Assembly: GCA_900755895.1 (NCBI GenBank)
Contig: CAAEIG010000229.1
Coordinates: forward strand, 20,307 to 84,306
Length of the DNA: 64,000 nucleotides
Source of the DNA: Clostridia bacterium
GTDB lineage: Bacteria > Bacillota > Clostridia > Oscillospirales > Acutalibacteraceae
Reading direction: 5' to 3'
The notes under the pieces were generated by a model that was not told where the DNA came from, did no database searches, and saw nothing but the letters and a program-made list of their open reading frames with translations. Position numbers and translations under genes: made by a program. How positions within the stretch are numbered: the stretch's first letter is position 1; every line of letters starts with the position of its first letter. Below are positions 1 through 9,410 of this stretch, piece after piece.

Positions 1-48
1 CCTCTCATATATTCACAAGAACACCCCACACATATCGGAGGGAAGAAC

Positions 49-2058
49 ATGGAAGAACTTATTGTCATAGGGCTGCTGACCGTTGTACTGCTTTTGGCGG
101 CAGGGCTATTGATTCTGGGTGCACTGCGGGGCGGCCTGACGAAAAAACAGCACAAAATGCTGGTGCGGATTTTTGCCGCCACAGCGCTGCTTCTGGTGTT
201 GCAGCTGTTGGGAAACGCCGCGTTCGCCCCCCTGGACAAGATGCTGCCGGGCTTGGGGTATGGCGTTCGGTTGGCAGCCTATTTGGTGGATTATTGGATC
301 ATCGGCTATGACATTCTGCTCAAGGCTGTGAAAGGCATTCGGAACCGTCAGATCTTTGACGAGTGTTTTCTCATGGCTATTGCCACCGTGGGAGCCTTGG
401 TTCTGGCTCTCTACGAACAGAGCGGCGACTACACGGAAGCCATTGCCGTCATGCTGTTCTATCAAATCGGAGAATGGTTCCAAAGCTACGCTGTGGGCAA
501 AAGCCGCCGGAACATCAGCGAGCTAATGGACATTCGTCCGGACTACGCCAACCTGGAAAAGGACGGCAAGCTGGAGCAGGTGGACCCTGATGAAGTGGAG
601 ATCGGCACAGTCATTGTGGTGCAGCCCGGGGAAAAAGTGCCCATCGACGGTGTGGTGGAAGAGGGCTCTTCCAGTCTGAACACTGCTGCTCTCACCGGCG
701 AAAGCCTCCCTCGAGAGGTACACCCCGGAGATGAGGTCATCAGCGGCTGCATCAACATGCAGGGACTGCTGAAGATCCGCACCACTAAAGAGTTCGGGGA
801 ATCCACCGTGTCCAAGATCCTGGATCTGGTGGAAAATGCCAGCTCCCGGAAATCCAAATCCGAGGCTTTCATTTCCAAGTTTGCCCGGATCTACACCCCT
901 GCTGTATGTATTGCCGCTCTGGCGCTGGCGGTCCTGCCCCCTCTGGTGAGCCTGGCTATGGGCATCCCCGCCCTATGGGATCAATGGGTTTACCGGGCGC
1001 TGACGTTCTTGGTAATCAGCTGCCCCTGCGCTTTGGTCATCAGCATCCCGCTGTCCTTTTTTGCCGGCATCGGAGGCGCCAGCCATGCCGGTATCCTGGT
1101 GAAGGGCTCCAACTACCTGGAAACCCTCTCCCAGACCAAAACCGTGGTCTTTGACAAGACTGGAACTCTGACTCAAGGCGTTTTTGAAGTCAATGGCATC
1201 CATCACAGCGAAATGGAAAATCAAAAGCTGGTGGAGCTTGCCGCTTTGGCAGAGAGTGCCTCGTCCCACCCCATCAGCAAAAGCTTGCAGCGTGCCTACG
1301 GCAAAGAGCTCGACCGCAGCCGGGTCTCCCACGTGGAGGAGATCAGCGGGGGCGGCGTGATCGCCACAGTGGACGGCATTCAAGTAGCTGCTGGCAACGA
1401 CAAACTCATGGACCGCTTGGGTGTGAAGTACATCAACTGCCACAGCGTGGGCACCATTGTCCACATCGCCATTGACGGGAACTATGCTGGACACATTGTG
1501 ATCTCCGACGTGGTGAAGCCCCATTCCAAGGACGCGTTGAACGCCCTGCGCCGAGCTGGCGTTCAGCGGACAGTGATGCTCACCGGCGACCGAAAAAAGG
1601 TGGCAGATGCCGTGGGCGCTCAGCTGGGAATAGACCAAGTGTACAGCGAGCTGCTCCCCGCCGGAAAGGTAGAACAAGTGGAAACCCTTCTCCGGCAGCA
1701 GCCCAAAAATACAAAACTGGCCTTTGTGGGAGACGGCATCAACGATGCGCCGGTGCTGGGCCGGGCAGATATTGGCATCGCCATGGGAGCAATGGGTTCC
1801 GATGCTGCCATTGAGGCCGCAGACGTAGTACTCATGGACGATGACCCCAGAAAGATTGCCAAGGCCATTGCCATCAGCCGGAAATGCCTGGGCATTGTGT
1901 ATCAGAACATTGCCTTTGCCATTGGCGTTAAGCTGATCTGCCTGGTTCTGGGGGCGCTGGGAATCGCCAACATGTGGCTGGCTATCTTTGCCGATGTGGG
2001 CGTGATGGTACTAGCGGTGCTCAACGCCATCCGGGCACTGTTCGTGAAAAAACTCTGA
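49..2058 (+). CDS. Heavy-metal P1B-type ATPase (Zn2+/Cd2+/Pb2+ exporter type)
   Basis: This is a 669-residue cation-transporting ATPase that would pump a soft divalent metal out of the cell. Seen: the intramembrane CPC motif (SCPCALV), the phosphorylation site DKTGTLT, the TGES actuator loop, the HP dipeptide of the nucleotide domain (SSHPIS), TGDR and GDGINDAP. The last membrane pair carries a Lys (GVKLICL) and a DVG motif, the combination known for the Zn/Cd/Pb (P1B-2) group. There is no N-terminal CxxC metal-binding domain; two extra hydrophobic helices open the protein instead. A Shine-Dalgarno sequence (cggaggg, from 36) fixes the start. Any upstream gene lies outside the window. The exact metal is inferred. 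Confidence 0.93.
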   Translation: MEELIVIGLLTVVLLLAAGLLILGALRGGLTKKQHKMLVRIFAATALLLVLQLLGNAAFAPLDKMLPGLGYGVRLAAYLVDYWIIGYDILLKAVKGIRNRQIFDECFLMAIATVGALVLALYEQSGDYTEAIAVMLFYQIGEWFQSYAVGKSRRNISELMDIRPDYANLEKDGKLEQVDPDEVEIGTVIVVQPGEKVPIDGVVEEGSSSLNTAALTGESLPREVHPGDEVISGCINMQGLLKIRTTKEFGESTVSKILDLVENASSRKSKSEAFISKFARIYTPAVCIAALALAVLPPLVSLAMGIPALWDQWVYRALTFLVISCPCALVISIPLSFFAGIGGASHAGILVKGSNYLETLSQTKTVVFDKTGTLTQGVFEVNGIHHSEMENQKLVELAALAESASSHPISKSLQRAYGKELDRSRVSHVEEISGGGVIATVDGIQVAAGNDKLMDRLGVKYINCHSVGTIVHIAIDGNYAGHIVISDVVKPHSKDALNALRRAGVQRTVMLTGDRKKVADAVGAQLGIDQVYSELLPAGKVEQVETLLRQQPKNTKLAFVGDGINDAPVLGRADIGIAMGAMGSDAAIEAADVVLMDDDPRKIAKAIAISRKCLGIVYQNIAFAIGVKLICLVLGALGIANMWLAIFADVGVMVLAVLNAIRALFVKKL

Positions 2059-2069
2059 CAATCCATTTG

Positions 2070-2101
2070 GAGGGTGCTGCGTTATGCAGCGCCCTCTTTT
2101 T
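2070..2101 (+). terminator. Rho-independent terminator of the metal ATPase
   Basis: An 11-bp stem (2070-2080 with 2086-2096, one G-U pair) closes a 5-nt loop and is followed by a T run, 11 nt after the stop codon. Confidence 0.85.
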
Positions 2102-2143
2102 GCAGGACACCCGCTCCACACCTGCATCCAAAGCGCATTTTAC

Positions 2144-2172
2144 TTGAGAATTCCCCGGAAATCTGCTATAAT
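2144..2172 (+). promoter_or_regulatory. Promoter of the sugar ABC transporter operon
   Basis: TTGAGA at 2144-2149 and TATAAT at 2167-2172 are separated by 17 bp. A leader of about 60 nt with a GC-rich hairpin follows before the first gene. Confidence 0.8.
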
Positions 2173-2237
2173 CTTCCTGGTAACTATGAAGATCCCGGAG
2201 AGGACTTACCCGTCCTTCCCCGGAGTGAGGCAGGGAG

Positions 2238-3359
2238 ATGAACCGAATTATGAATATCACACTGCAGGATCTCACCAAACGGTTCCCGGCTCGGGGCAGA
2301 AAGGCTCAGGGCGAGGTCACCGCTGTGGAGAACCTGAGCTTTGAAGTCCCGGATGGGATGCTGGTAGGGCTGTTGGGGCCCTCCGGCTGCGGGAAGTCCA
2401 CCACACTGAACATGATCTGCGGCTTGGAATCCCCCACCCAGGGCAAGATCTTTTTCGGCGAGGAGGACGTCACCGCCCTTCCCCCGGAACTGCGGGGCGT
2501 GGGCATGGTGTTCCAAAACTACGCCCTCTATCCCCATCTGACCGTGCTGCAAAACATCCTGTTCCCTCTGGAAAATCTGAAGGGTAAGGAACGGCCCTCC
2601 CGCAAGGAGATGAAATCCCGGGCGCTGGAGGCTGCCAAACTGGTGCAGATCGAGGAGCTCCTGGAGCGCAAGCCCCGGGAGCTCTCTGGCGGTCAGCAAC
2701 AGCGTGTCGCCATCGCCCGAGCCTTGGTGAAAACACCCCGGGTACTGCTGCTGGACGAGCCCCTCTCCAATCTGGACGCTCGGCTGCGGCTGCAGACCCG
2801 GGAGGAGATCGTGAAGATCCAGAAAGAAACCGGGATCACCACCCTGTTTGTCACCCATGACCAGGAGGAGGCCATGAGCATCTCCGACCGGATCGTGGTG
2901 ATGCGTGAGGGCGTACTGATGCAGCAGGGCGCCCCCCAGGAGGTCTACGACAACCCGGAAAACCTCTTTGTGGCCAAATTCCTGGGCACTCCCCCCATCA
3001 ACGTCTTTGACGGACGGGTGGAAGGCGGCTTCCTATTCCTGGGGGATCAGAAAACCCTGGCTGTTCCCGGTGCTCCTGATGGCAAGGTTCTGGTGGGCAT
3101 CCGGCCCGAGGGATTTGAGCCCGACAAGGATGGCCCCGTGGTCTGCGGACTCAGCCGGGTGGAGGTACTGGGCCGGGACACCAGCATGGTCTGCACCCAT
3201 CCCGCCTGTCAAAAGGACTCCCTGCGGGCCATCATCCGCTCCGCCGGGGAGGTCAGCGCTGTGGCGGGTTCCGTCCGCTTTGCTCTTCGCCCGGAGAAGG
3301 TCTTCCTCTTCGATTGTCAGAGCGAGCGCCGTATCCCCTTCGGCCAGGCAGCCGTGTAA
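2238..3359 (+). CDS. Sugar ABC transporter ATP-binding protein (MalK/UgpC/MsmX type)
   Basis: This is the cytoplasmic ATPase that would power the two permeases encoded next. Seen: Walker A GPSGCGKST, signature LSGGQQQR, Walker B VLLLDEPLSNLD, the H-loop THDQEEA, and a C-terminal extension of about 130 residues consistent with a TOBE regulatory fold. The length of 373 residues is normal for the family. The start could also be the in-frame ATG at 2250, which is 12 nt from the GGGAG sequence. Many Firmicutes share one MsmX-type ATPase among several sugar importers, so a dedicated copy placed first in its operon is less usual. The gene precedes the permease by 15 nt. Confidence 0.93.
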   Translation: MNRIMNITLQDLTKRFPARGRKAQGEVTAVENLSFEVPDGMLVGLLGPSGCGKSTTLNMICGLESPTQGKIFFGEEDVTALPPELRGVGMVFQNYALYPHLTVLQNILFPLENLKGKERPSRKEMKSRALEAAKLVQIEELLERKPRELSGGQQQRVAIARALVKTPRVLLLDEPLSNLDARLRLQTREEIVKIQKETGITTLFVTHDQEEAMSISDRIVVMREGVLMQQGAPQEVYDNPENLFVAKFLGTPPINVFDGRVEGGFLFLGDQKTLAVPGAPDGKVLVGIRPEGFEPDKDGPVVCGLSRVEVLGRDTSMVCTHPACQKDSLRAIIRSAGEVSAVAGSVRFALRPEKVFLFDCQSERRIPFGQAAV

Positions 3360-3374
3360 AGGGGGCGTGTACGC

Positions 3375-4265
3375 ATGGACCGCAACTCCAAAAAAGCTTG
3401 GCTCTATCTGCTGCCCTCCCTGATTTTGCTGGGCGCTTTCTTGATCTACCCCCTCATTGACGTACTGGTCTACTCTGCGGAGGAATGTTACAATTTCGCC
3501 TCCCAGACTTATCAGGGAGTGGGATTGTACAACTACTCCTATGTGCTTCACGACCCCTATTTTCTCCAGGCGGTGGAGAACACCTTTGTGCTGGTGATTA
3601 TCACGGTGCCCACCTCCACGGTGCTGGCCATTGTCATCGCCACGGCGCTGTCCTCCATCAAGCCTTTGCGGCAGCTGTTCCAGACCATCTACTTCCTCCC
3701 CTATGTGACCAACACCTTGGCTGTAGGCTTGGTCTTTATGGTGCTGTTCCAGCGCACGGAGTACACCGACGGTCTGGTAAACATGGTGCTGGCACTCTTC
3801 GGGACAGGACCCATTGACTTCATCAACGGTCCCCACTGGGCCAAGATGTTCGTGCTGTGCTTCTACACCGTCTGGGTGGTGCTGCCCTTTAAGATCCTGG
3901 TGCTCACCAGCGCTTTGGCTTCTGTCAATGACGAGTACTACAAAGCCGCCCGGGTGGACGGCACCTCCCGGACCAGGACTTTCTTCCGCATCACCCTGCC
4001 CATGATCTCACCCATGATCGTCTACCTGGTCATCACCGGCTTTATCGGCGCGTTCAAGGCCTACAGCGATGCAGTGGCCCTGTTCGGCACCGACCTCAAC
4101 GCCGCTGGAATGAACACCATCGTGGGCTATGTTTATGACATGCTCTACGGCGACAGCGGCGGGTACCCCTCCTATGCGTCGGCAGCGGCAATCATTCTGT
4201 TCGTCATTGTGCTGACCATCACCTGCATCAACCTGCTGGTCACCCGCAAACGGGCTACGGACTGA
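3375..4265 (+). CDS. Sugar ABC transporter permease (MalF/UgpA type)
   Basis: This 296-residue membrane protein has about six hydrophobic segments and the EAA loop near residue 190 (YYKAARVDGTSRTRTF), which contacts the ATPase in carbohydrate-uptake family 1 importers. It is the first of two permease subunits in an ATPase-permease-permease-binding-protein operon and lies 15 nt from its neighbour. The substrate cannot be read from the sequence. Confidence 0.92.
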   Translation: MDRNSKKAWLYLLPSLILLGAFLIYPLIDVLVYSAEECYNFASQTYQGVGLYNYSYVLHDPYFLQAVENTFVLVIITVPTSTVLAIVIATALSSIKPLRQLFQTIYFLPYVTNTLAVGLVFMVLFQRTEYTDGLVNMVLALFGTGPIDFINGPHWAKMFVLCFYTVWVVLPFKILVLTSALASVNDEYYKAARVDGTSRTRTFFRITLPMISPMIVYLVITGFIGAFKAYSDAVALFGTDLNAAGMNTIVGYVYDMLYGDSGGYPSYASAAAIILFVIVLTITCINLLVTRKRATD

Positions 4266-4280
4266 GAGGAGGGACACTGT

Positions 4281-5162
4281 ATGGAATCCAAAGAAATGGA
4301 AACCCAAGAAAAACAGCGGGACGCCATGCGCAAAAGGGAAAATCTCCGCAAAGCCCTCACGTACCTGCTTTTGAGCGTCTGGGCTGTGGTGGTGCTGTTC
4401 CCCTTCTACTGGATGGTGCTCACCTCCTTTAAAAGCTACAGCTCCTACAACGGAGAGCGGACCCCGGTATTCTTCACCCTGGCCCCCACGCTAGAAAACT
4501 ACCAAAATGCTTTTACCGCTGTCCCCCTGCTGGGGTACCTGCTGAACACGCTGATCTTCTCCCTGGCCACCACTGCCGTCATGGTGGTGGTGAGCACCTT
4601 GGCCGCCTACGCCTTTGCCCGGCTGAAATTCCGGGGAAAGAATCTGGTGTTTGGACTGTTCCTGTCCATGATGATGATTCCCACAGAGCTGGTGGTCATC
4701 ACTAACTTTGTCACCATCACCAATCTGGATCTACGCAACAGCTTTTTGGGGCTGATCCTGCCCTCCATCACCTCGGTATTTTACATCTACCTCTTGAAAG
4801 AGAACTTCGAGCAGGTCCCCGAGGAGCTGTATAAGGCTGCCAAGGTGGACGGCACCTCTGACTTGAAATACCTGTGGAAGGTGATGATCCCCATTTGCAA
4901 GCCCACTTTGGTGACCATCACCATCTTGAAGCTCATCGAATGTTGGAACTCCTACGTGTGGCCCCGGCTTATCACCGATGATCCCGCCTACTACCTTGTC
5001 TCAAACGGCATCCAGGAGATCCGGGAAAACGGCTTCGGCCGTGAAAACGTTCCCGCCATGATGGCCGCTGTGGTGGTCATCTCCGTGCCGCTGATTTTGT
5101 TGTTTCTAGCCTTCCGCAAGAAGATTATGGAGGGCGTCTCCCAAGGAGGTACCAAAGGATGA
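4281..5162 (+). CDS. Sugar ABC transporter permease (MalG/UgpE type)
   Basis: This 293-residue protein is the second permease subunit. A charged N-terminus precedes about six membrane helices, and the EAA loop (ELYKAAKVDGTSDLKYL) is present around residue 185. A Shine-Dalgarno (gaggaggg) lies upstream. The stop codon overlaps the start of the binding-protein gene (5159-5162), so the two are translationally coupled. Confidence 0.92.
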   Translation: MESKEMETQEKQRDAMRKRENLRKALTYLLLSVWAVVVLFPFYWMVLTSFKSYSSYNGERTPVFFTLAPTLENYQNAFTAVPLLGYLLNTLIFSLATTAVMVVVSTLAAYAFARLKFRGKNLVFGLFLSMMMIPTELVVITNFVTITNLDLRNSFLGLILPSITSVFYIYLLKENFEQVPEELYKAAKVDGTSDLKYLWKVMIPICKPTLVTITILKLIECWNSYVWPRLITDDPAYYLVSNGIQEIRENGFGRENVPAMMAAVVVISVPLILLFLAFRKKIMEGVSQGGTKG

Positions 5163-6775
5163 GAAAGTTTTTTTTCATTGCTCTTGTTTTGGCCTTGTGC
5201 TGGACGCTGACTGGCTGCCACGGCAGCCGGGAGCAATCTGTCTTTGACCTTCCGGAGACCTTCGACACCAGCCGCGACTACGAGGTCACCTTCTGGGCGA
5301 AAAATGACACCAACATGCGTCAGACCGATATCTACAAGCAGGCCATTGCCGAGTTCCAAGATCTGTACCCCAACATCACAGTGAACTTGCGGCTGTACAC
5401 CAATTACGGTGACATCTACAACGATGTGATCACCAACATCTCCACCGGCACCACCCCCAACGTGTGCATCACCTATCCCGACCACATTGCCACGTATATC
5501 ACCGGCAGCAACGTGGTAGTCCCCCTGGATCAGCTGTTGGAGGACCCTGATTATGGTCTGGGAGGCAGCCAGGTGCTGTTTGACTCCCCCACCAAGGACG
5601 AGATTGTCCCCCAGTTTTTGGAGGAGTGTTCCCTGGCAGGCCACACCTACGCCCTGCCCTACATGCGCTCCACCGAGGCCTGCTATGTCAACAAGGATCT
5701 GGTGGAAGCCCTGGGCTACACCCTTCCCGACGTGCTCACCTGGGACTTTGTGTGGGAGGTCAGCGAAGCCGCTGCCGCCACCATGGGCGATGACGGCATC
5801 TACAGTGTCAACGGGCAGGAAGTGCTGATCCCCTTCCTGTACAAGTCCACGGACAACATGATGATTCAAATGCTCAACCAGCTGGGGGCCGGATACTCCA
5901 CCCCGTCCGGCGGCATTGAACTCTTTAACGACACCACCTCGGATCTGCTGTTGAGCATTGGCCAGCATGCTGCCAGCGGAGCGTTTTCCACCTTCAAGAT
6001 CTCCAGCTATCCCGCCAACTTCCTGAATGCAGGACAGTGCATCTTCGCTGTGGACTCCACCGCCGGCGCCACCTGGATGGGCTCTGATGCCCCTCTGGTG
6101 GACATCCCCGAGGAAGAGATTGTGGACTTCGAAACTGAAGTCCGGATGGTCCCCCAATTTGACCCTGAGCATCCCAAGATGATCTCCCAGGGACCGTCGG
6201 TCTGCATCTTCAACAAGGACGATCCCCAGGAGGTACTGGCCTCCTGGCTGTTCACGCAGTACTTGCTGACGGACTCCGTCCAGATTGCCTACTCCCAAAC
6301 TGAGGGCTATGTCCCTGTGACCACCCGGGCACAGCAATCCCCGGAATATCAGGACTATCTCTCCCGGGCCGGCGAGGACAACGACACCTATTACCAGGTG
6401 AAAATAGACGCGGCCAAGCTGCTGTTGGACAACTTGGATAACACCTTCATCACCCCGGTATTCAACGGCTCCACCTCCCTGCGGGACGCTGCGGGACAGC
6501 TCATTGAGGATGTCTCCAAGGCTGCACGGCGGAGCCAGACCGTGGACGAGGCCTTTATTCAGCAGCTCTACAGCGACACCGAATCTCTCTATCACCTGGA
6601 CAGCATCAGCAGTTCCGGCGGAGAAAAGGAAAACCTGGGCCCCCTGCCCACCACAGCCGTAGCACTGCTGACAGCCATTGGCGTGGCCTGGGGACTCATC
6701 TTGGTATATCTGGCAGTGCGCTGGTGGAAAAAGCACCGCTCTACCGCAAAAAAGCCCAATTCTTTCGCCAAATAG
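5159..6775 (+). CDS. Extracellular sugar-binding protein with lipobox and C-terminal membrane helix
   Basis: This is the substrate-binding component of the importer (family 1 solute-binding fold, 538 residues). The signal peptide ends in the lipobox LTGC with the lipidated Cys at residue 20. The body has the usual binding-protein layout. After about residue 495 there is a strongly hydrophobic helix followed by basic residues (RWWKKHR) near the end. A lipoprotein that also has a C-terminal membrane anchor is unusual, because most family members have only the lipid anchor. It overlaps the preceding permease by 4 nt. The ligand is unknown. Confidence 0.9.
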   Translation: MRKFFFIALVLALCWTLTGCHGSREQSVFDLPETFDTSRDYEVTFWAKNDTNMRQTDIYKQAIAEFQDLYPNITVNLRLYTNYGDIYNDVITNISTGTTPNVCITYPDHIATYITGSNVVVPLDQLLEDPDYGLGGSQVLFDSPTKDEIVPQFLEECSLAGHTYALPYMRSTEACYVNKDLVEALGYTLPDVLTWDFVWEVSEAAAATMGDDGIYSVNGQEVLIPFLYKSTDNMMIQMLNQLGAGYSTPSGGIELFNDTTSDLLLSIGQHAASGAFSTFKISSYPANFLNAGQCIFAVDSTAGATWMGSDAPLVDIPEEEIVDFETEVRMVPQFDPEHPKMISQGPSVCIFNKDDPQEVLASWLFTQYLLTDSVQIAYSQTEGYVPVTTRAQQSPEYQDYLSRAGEDNDTYYQVKIDAAKLLLDNLDNTFITPVFNGSTSLRDAAGQLIEDVSKAARRSQTVDEAFIQQLYSDTESLYHLDSISSSGGEKENLGPLPTTAVALLTAIGVAWGLILVYLAVRWWKKHRSTAKKPNSFAK

Positions 6776-6822
6776 AAGCCCATCCTTGGCGGAATCGAAC
6801 CCTTGACTTTTCGTCATTCTGA

Positions 6823-6851
6823 TTGACTTTTCCACGTTTTGGTTGTATAAT
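6823..6851 (+). promoter_or_regulatory. Promoter of the Ser-rich lipoprotein gene
   Basis: TTGACT at 6823-6828 and a perfect TATAAT at 6846-6851 are separated by 17 bp. No terminator is visible between the ABC operon and this promoter, so some read-through is possible. Confidence 0.85.
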
Positions 6852-6865
6852 ATGCCCGAATCCGC

Positions 6866-6897
6866 AAGGAGGCTTTCCCCACGGGGAAAGCCTCCTT
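6866..6897 (+). promoter_or_regulatory. Perfect 15-bp inverted repeat in the lipoprotein 5' leader
   Basis: Positions 6866-6880 are fully complementary to 6883-6897. The repeat begins about 8 nt after the expected transcription start and ends 16 nt before the ribosome binding site. No T run follows, so it is not a standard terminator. It could stabilise the 5' end of the transcript or act as a transcription or translation checkpoint. The 5' arm contains AAGGAGG, a ribosome-binding-like sequence that would be masked in the hairpin. Confidence 0.6.
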
Positions 6898-6929
6898 TGA
6901 CGGTACCTTATCAAAGGAGTAATGAAATC

Positions 6930-7799
6930 ATGCGTAAAGTTCTTTGTGCCATCCTTGCCCTGTGCCTTGCCGCTTCTATGACCGCCTGCGCCGGCAGCGG
7001 CAACAGCTCCACCTCTGAGAGCAGCACCTCTGAGTCCTCTGTGGCAGAAGAGACTAGCTCTGAGTCCTCTGCTGCAGAAGAGAGCAGCTCCGATGTCAGC
7101 GCCTCCGAAGAGGAGACCAGCGGCACCGATGCAGAAGCCACTGTGATGAGCTATGACGAGTACATGGCTGCTGCCGTGGATGACCCTGTGACCATTCAGG
7201 CTTATGTTCAGGCAAAGCAGGCCTACTACGCCGAGCAGGAAACTGCCACCGTGTACCTGCAGGATCAGGACGGCGGCTATTTTGCCTATGACATGAAGTG
7301 CTCTCAGGAAGACTACGACGCCATGACCGAGGGCACCTGCATTCAGGTCAGCGGTTATAAGGCTGAGTGGTCTGGCGAAGTTGAGATCATGGACGGCCAG
7401 CTGGACAGCATTGTGGAAGGCGATACCTTTGTGGCCGACGCTCTGGACGTCACCGACCTGCTGGGCACTGAGGATCTTCAGTCCCATCAGAATGAAAAGG
7501 TCAGCTTCACTGGCCTGACTGTGGCTCCCAGCACTGATGCCAACGGCAACGAGGCTGCTTTCCTGTACAACTATGACGGCTCCGGCACCCAGGGCGATGA
7601 CCTCTACTTCAACGTCACCGTGGGTGACAGCGAAGAAGTCTACACCTTCACCGTGGAGTCCTACCTCTGCGATAGCTCCTCCGAAGTCTACAAGGCTGTG
7701 GAGGGTCTCCAGGTTGGCCAGACCATCGACGCTGAGGGCTTCCTCTACTGGTACGAGGGCGTCAATCCCCACATCACTTCTGTGACTGTGGCCGGCTAA
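6930..7799 (+). CDS. Ser/Glu-rich secreted lipoprotein, function unknown
   Basis: The 289-residue product has a short signal peptide with lipobox MTAC, then a low-complexity linker of Ser, Glu and Thr with SSES-type repeats (about residues 22-65), then a globular acidic domain. That domain has alternating short strands (YLQDQDGGYF, CIQVSGYK, VSFTGLTV), which suggests an OB-like beta-barrel, but this is only inferred. The start at 6930 is chosen because an AAAGGAG sequence lies 10 nt upstream and the Lys-containing signal peptide begins there. The longer frame would start upstream, in the promoter and hairpin. Confidence 0.8.
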   Translation: MRKVLCAILALCLAASMTACAGSGNSSTSESSTSESSVAEETSSESSAAEESSSDVSASEEETSGTDAEATVMSYDEYMAAAVDDPVTIQAYVQAKQAYYAEQETATVYLQDQDGGYFAYDMKCSQEDYDAMTEGTCIQVSGYKAEWSGEVEIMDGQLDSIVEGDTFVADALDVTDLLGTEDLQSHQNEKVSFTGLTVAPSTDANGNEAAFLYNYDGSGTQGDDLYFNVTVGDSEEVYTFTVESYLCDSSSEVYKAVEGLQVGQTIDAEGFLYWYEGVNPHITSVTVAG

Positions 7800-7824
7800 T
7801 TCTTCTCGAAATTCATTTCAAAAT

Positions 7825-7861
7825 CCCCGACAGTGAATGTTCACTGCCGGGGGTTTTTTTA
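7825..7861 (+). terminator. Rho-independent terminator after the lipoprotein
   Basis: A 12-bp stem with one mismatch (7825-7837 with 7840-7852) is followed by eight T residues. Confidence 0.9.
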
Positions 7862-7881
7862 GCATAATAATTCCACCTGTC

Positions 7882-7910
7882 TTCCCATAAGCCGAAAAGT
7901 GTGGTACAAT
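7882..7910 (+). promoter_or_regulatory. Probable promoter of the sulfatase-maturase pair
   Basis: TTCCCA (7882-7887), 17 bp, then TACAAT (7905-7910). The -35 is weak but the placement, about 35 nt before the gene, fits. Confidence 0.5.
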
Positions 7911-7945
7911 GAGCACAGAAATTCTCTTGGAGAGGAGCGAAAAAC

Positions 7946-9400
7946 ATGAAAATTTTATTCATTGATATTGATACCCTTCGTCCGGATCACATGGGATGCT
8001 ACGGCTACAGCCGCAATACCACCCCCAACATCGACCGCGTCTGCAGTGAAGGCATCCGCTTTGACCAGTACTACTGCTCTGACGCTCCCTGCCTGCCCTC
8101 TCGCGCTTCTCTGGTCAGCGGTATGTTCGGCATTCACAACGGCGCTGTTGGCCACGGAGGTACGGCCGCAGATCGCCGTCTCACCGGCTATCCCCGGGAC
8201 TTCACCGACATTGTGGATGACAACTGCTTCCACAACATCTTCCGCAAAGCCGGTTTCCACACCGCTTCTGTGAGCACCTTCCCGGAGAGACACTCTTCCT
8301 GGTGGTTTAATGCCGGCTTCAACGAGTGCTACAACGTGGGCGGTCACGGCGGAGAATCCGGCGAGGAAGTCCTCCCCGTAGCTCTGGACTGGCTGCGCCG
8401 GAACAAGGACAAAGACAACTGGTTCCTGCACGTCCATTTCTGGGATCCCCACACGCCCTACCGGGCTCCGGAAAGCTTTGGTAATCCCTTTGAAGACGTT
8501 CCCATGGACACCTGGATTGATGAGAAAATTCTGCAGGAACACGTCCACGCCACAGGTCCTCACAGCATCAGCGAACTAAACATGTTTGATGACGCTCAGA
8601 ATCCCAAATACCCCCGCATGCCTGGCAGCGCTTCGGATATGGCCGGCATGAAGCGGATCATGGACGGCTATGACACGGGAATCCTCTATGCGGACTACCT
8701 CATTGGCCAGATCTTTGATCTGCTCAAAGAACAGGGCAACTACGACGACACCGCCATCATCATCACCTCCGACCACGGCGAGAATATGGGCGAGCTGTCC
8801 ATCTACTCCGAACACGGCACCGCCGACTATCCCACCTGCCACATCCCCTTTATTATCAAGTGGCCCGGTGTGAAACCCGGCTCCTCTGACGGCGAACTCC
8901 ACTACAGCCTGGACCTGCTGCCCACTATGGCAGAACTGCTGGGCGTGGATCCCTGGGAGAAATGGGACGGCCAGAGCTATGCCAAGACCATCACCTCCGG
9001 CGAACCTCAGGGACGGGACAGCTTGGTGCTCTCCCAGATGGCCCATGTGTGCCAGCGCTCCGCCAGATTCGGCGACTGGCTGTACATTCGCACCCTCCAC
9101 GACGGATTCCACCTCTTTGACAAGGAGATGCTCTTCAACCTGAAGGAGGATCCCCATGAGCAATTTGACGTAAAAGAGCAGCATCCCGACATCTGCGCTC
9201 AGGGCGCCAAGATCATCCTGGATTGGCATGATGAACAGATGCTCAAGTCCGACAGCCCTGTGGATCCCATGATCACCGTGCTGCAGGAAGGTGGGCCCTA
9301 TCACGCCAGGGGCTTCCTGGAACAGTACGCCCAGCGTCTGGAGCAGACCGGGCGTGCCGAAGGCGCTCAGGAACTGCGCAGAAGACATCCCAAGGGCTGA
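7946..9400 (+). CDS. Cys-type sulfatase
   Basis: This 484-residue enzyme would hydrolyse sulfate esters, probably of host or dietary glycans. The modification motif C-x-P-x-R is seen as CLPSR with Cys49, the residue converted to formylglycine. Metal-binding elements are DIDTLRPDH near the N-terminus and SDHGENMGE near residue 275. There is no signal peptide, so it appears cytoplasmic, which implies uptake of the sulfated sugar first. It is followed after 10 nt by its likely maturase. The sugar specificity is not known. Confidence 0.93.
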   Translation: MKILFIDIDTLRPDHMGCYGYSRNTTPNIDRVCSEGIRFDQYYCSDAPCLPSRASLVSGMFGIHNGAVGHGGTAADRRLTGYPRDFTDIVDDNCFHNIFRKAGFHTASVSTFPERHSSWWFNAGFNECYNVGGHGGESGEEVLPVALDWLRRNKDKDNWFLHVHFWDPHTPYRAPESFGNPFEDVPMDTWIDEKILQEHVHATGPHSISELNMFDDAQNPKYPRMPGSASDMAGMKRIMDGYDTGILYADYLIGQIFDLLKEQGNYDDTAIIITSDHGENMGELSIYSEHGTADYPTCHIPFIIKWPGVKPGSSDGELHYSLDLLPTMAELLGVDPWEKWDGQSYAKTITSGEPQGRDSLVLSQMAHVCQRSARFGDWLYIRTLHDGFHLFDKEMLFNLKEDPHEQFDVKEQHPDICAQGAKIILDWHDEQMLKSDSPVDPMITVLQEGGPYHARGFLEQYAQRLEQTGRAEGAQELRRRHPKG

Positions 9401-9410
9401 GCCGATTCCC

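Noticed and set aside
9291..9410. Longer form of the sulfatase maturase
   Set aside because: The extension overlaps the sulfatase gene and does not match the family N-terminus.
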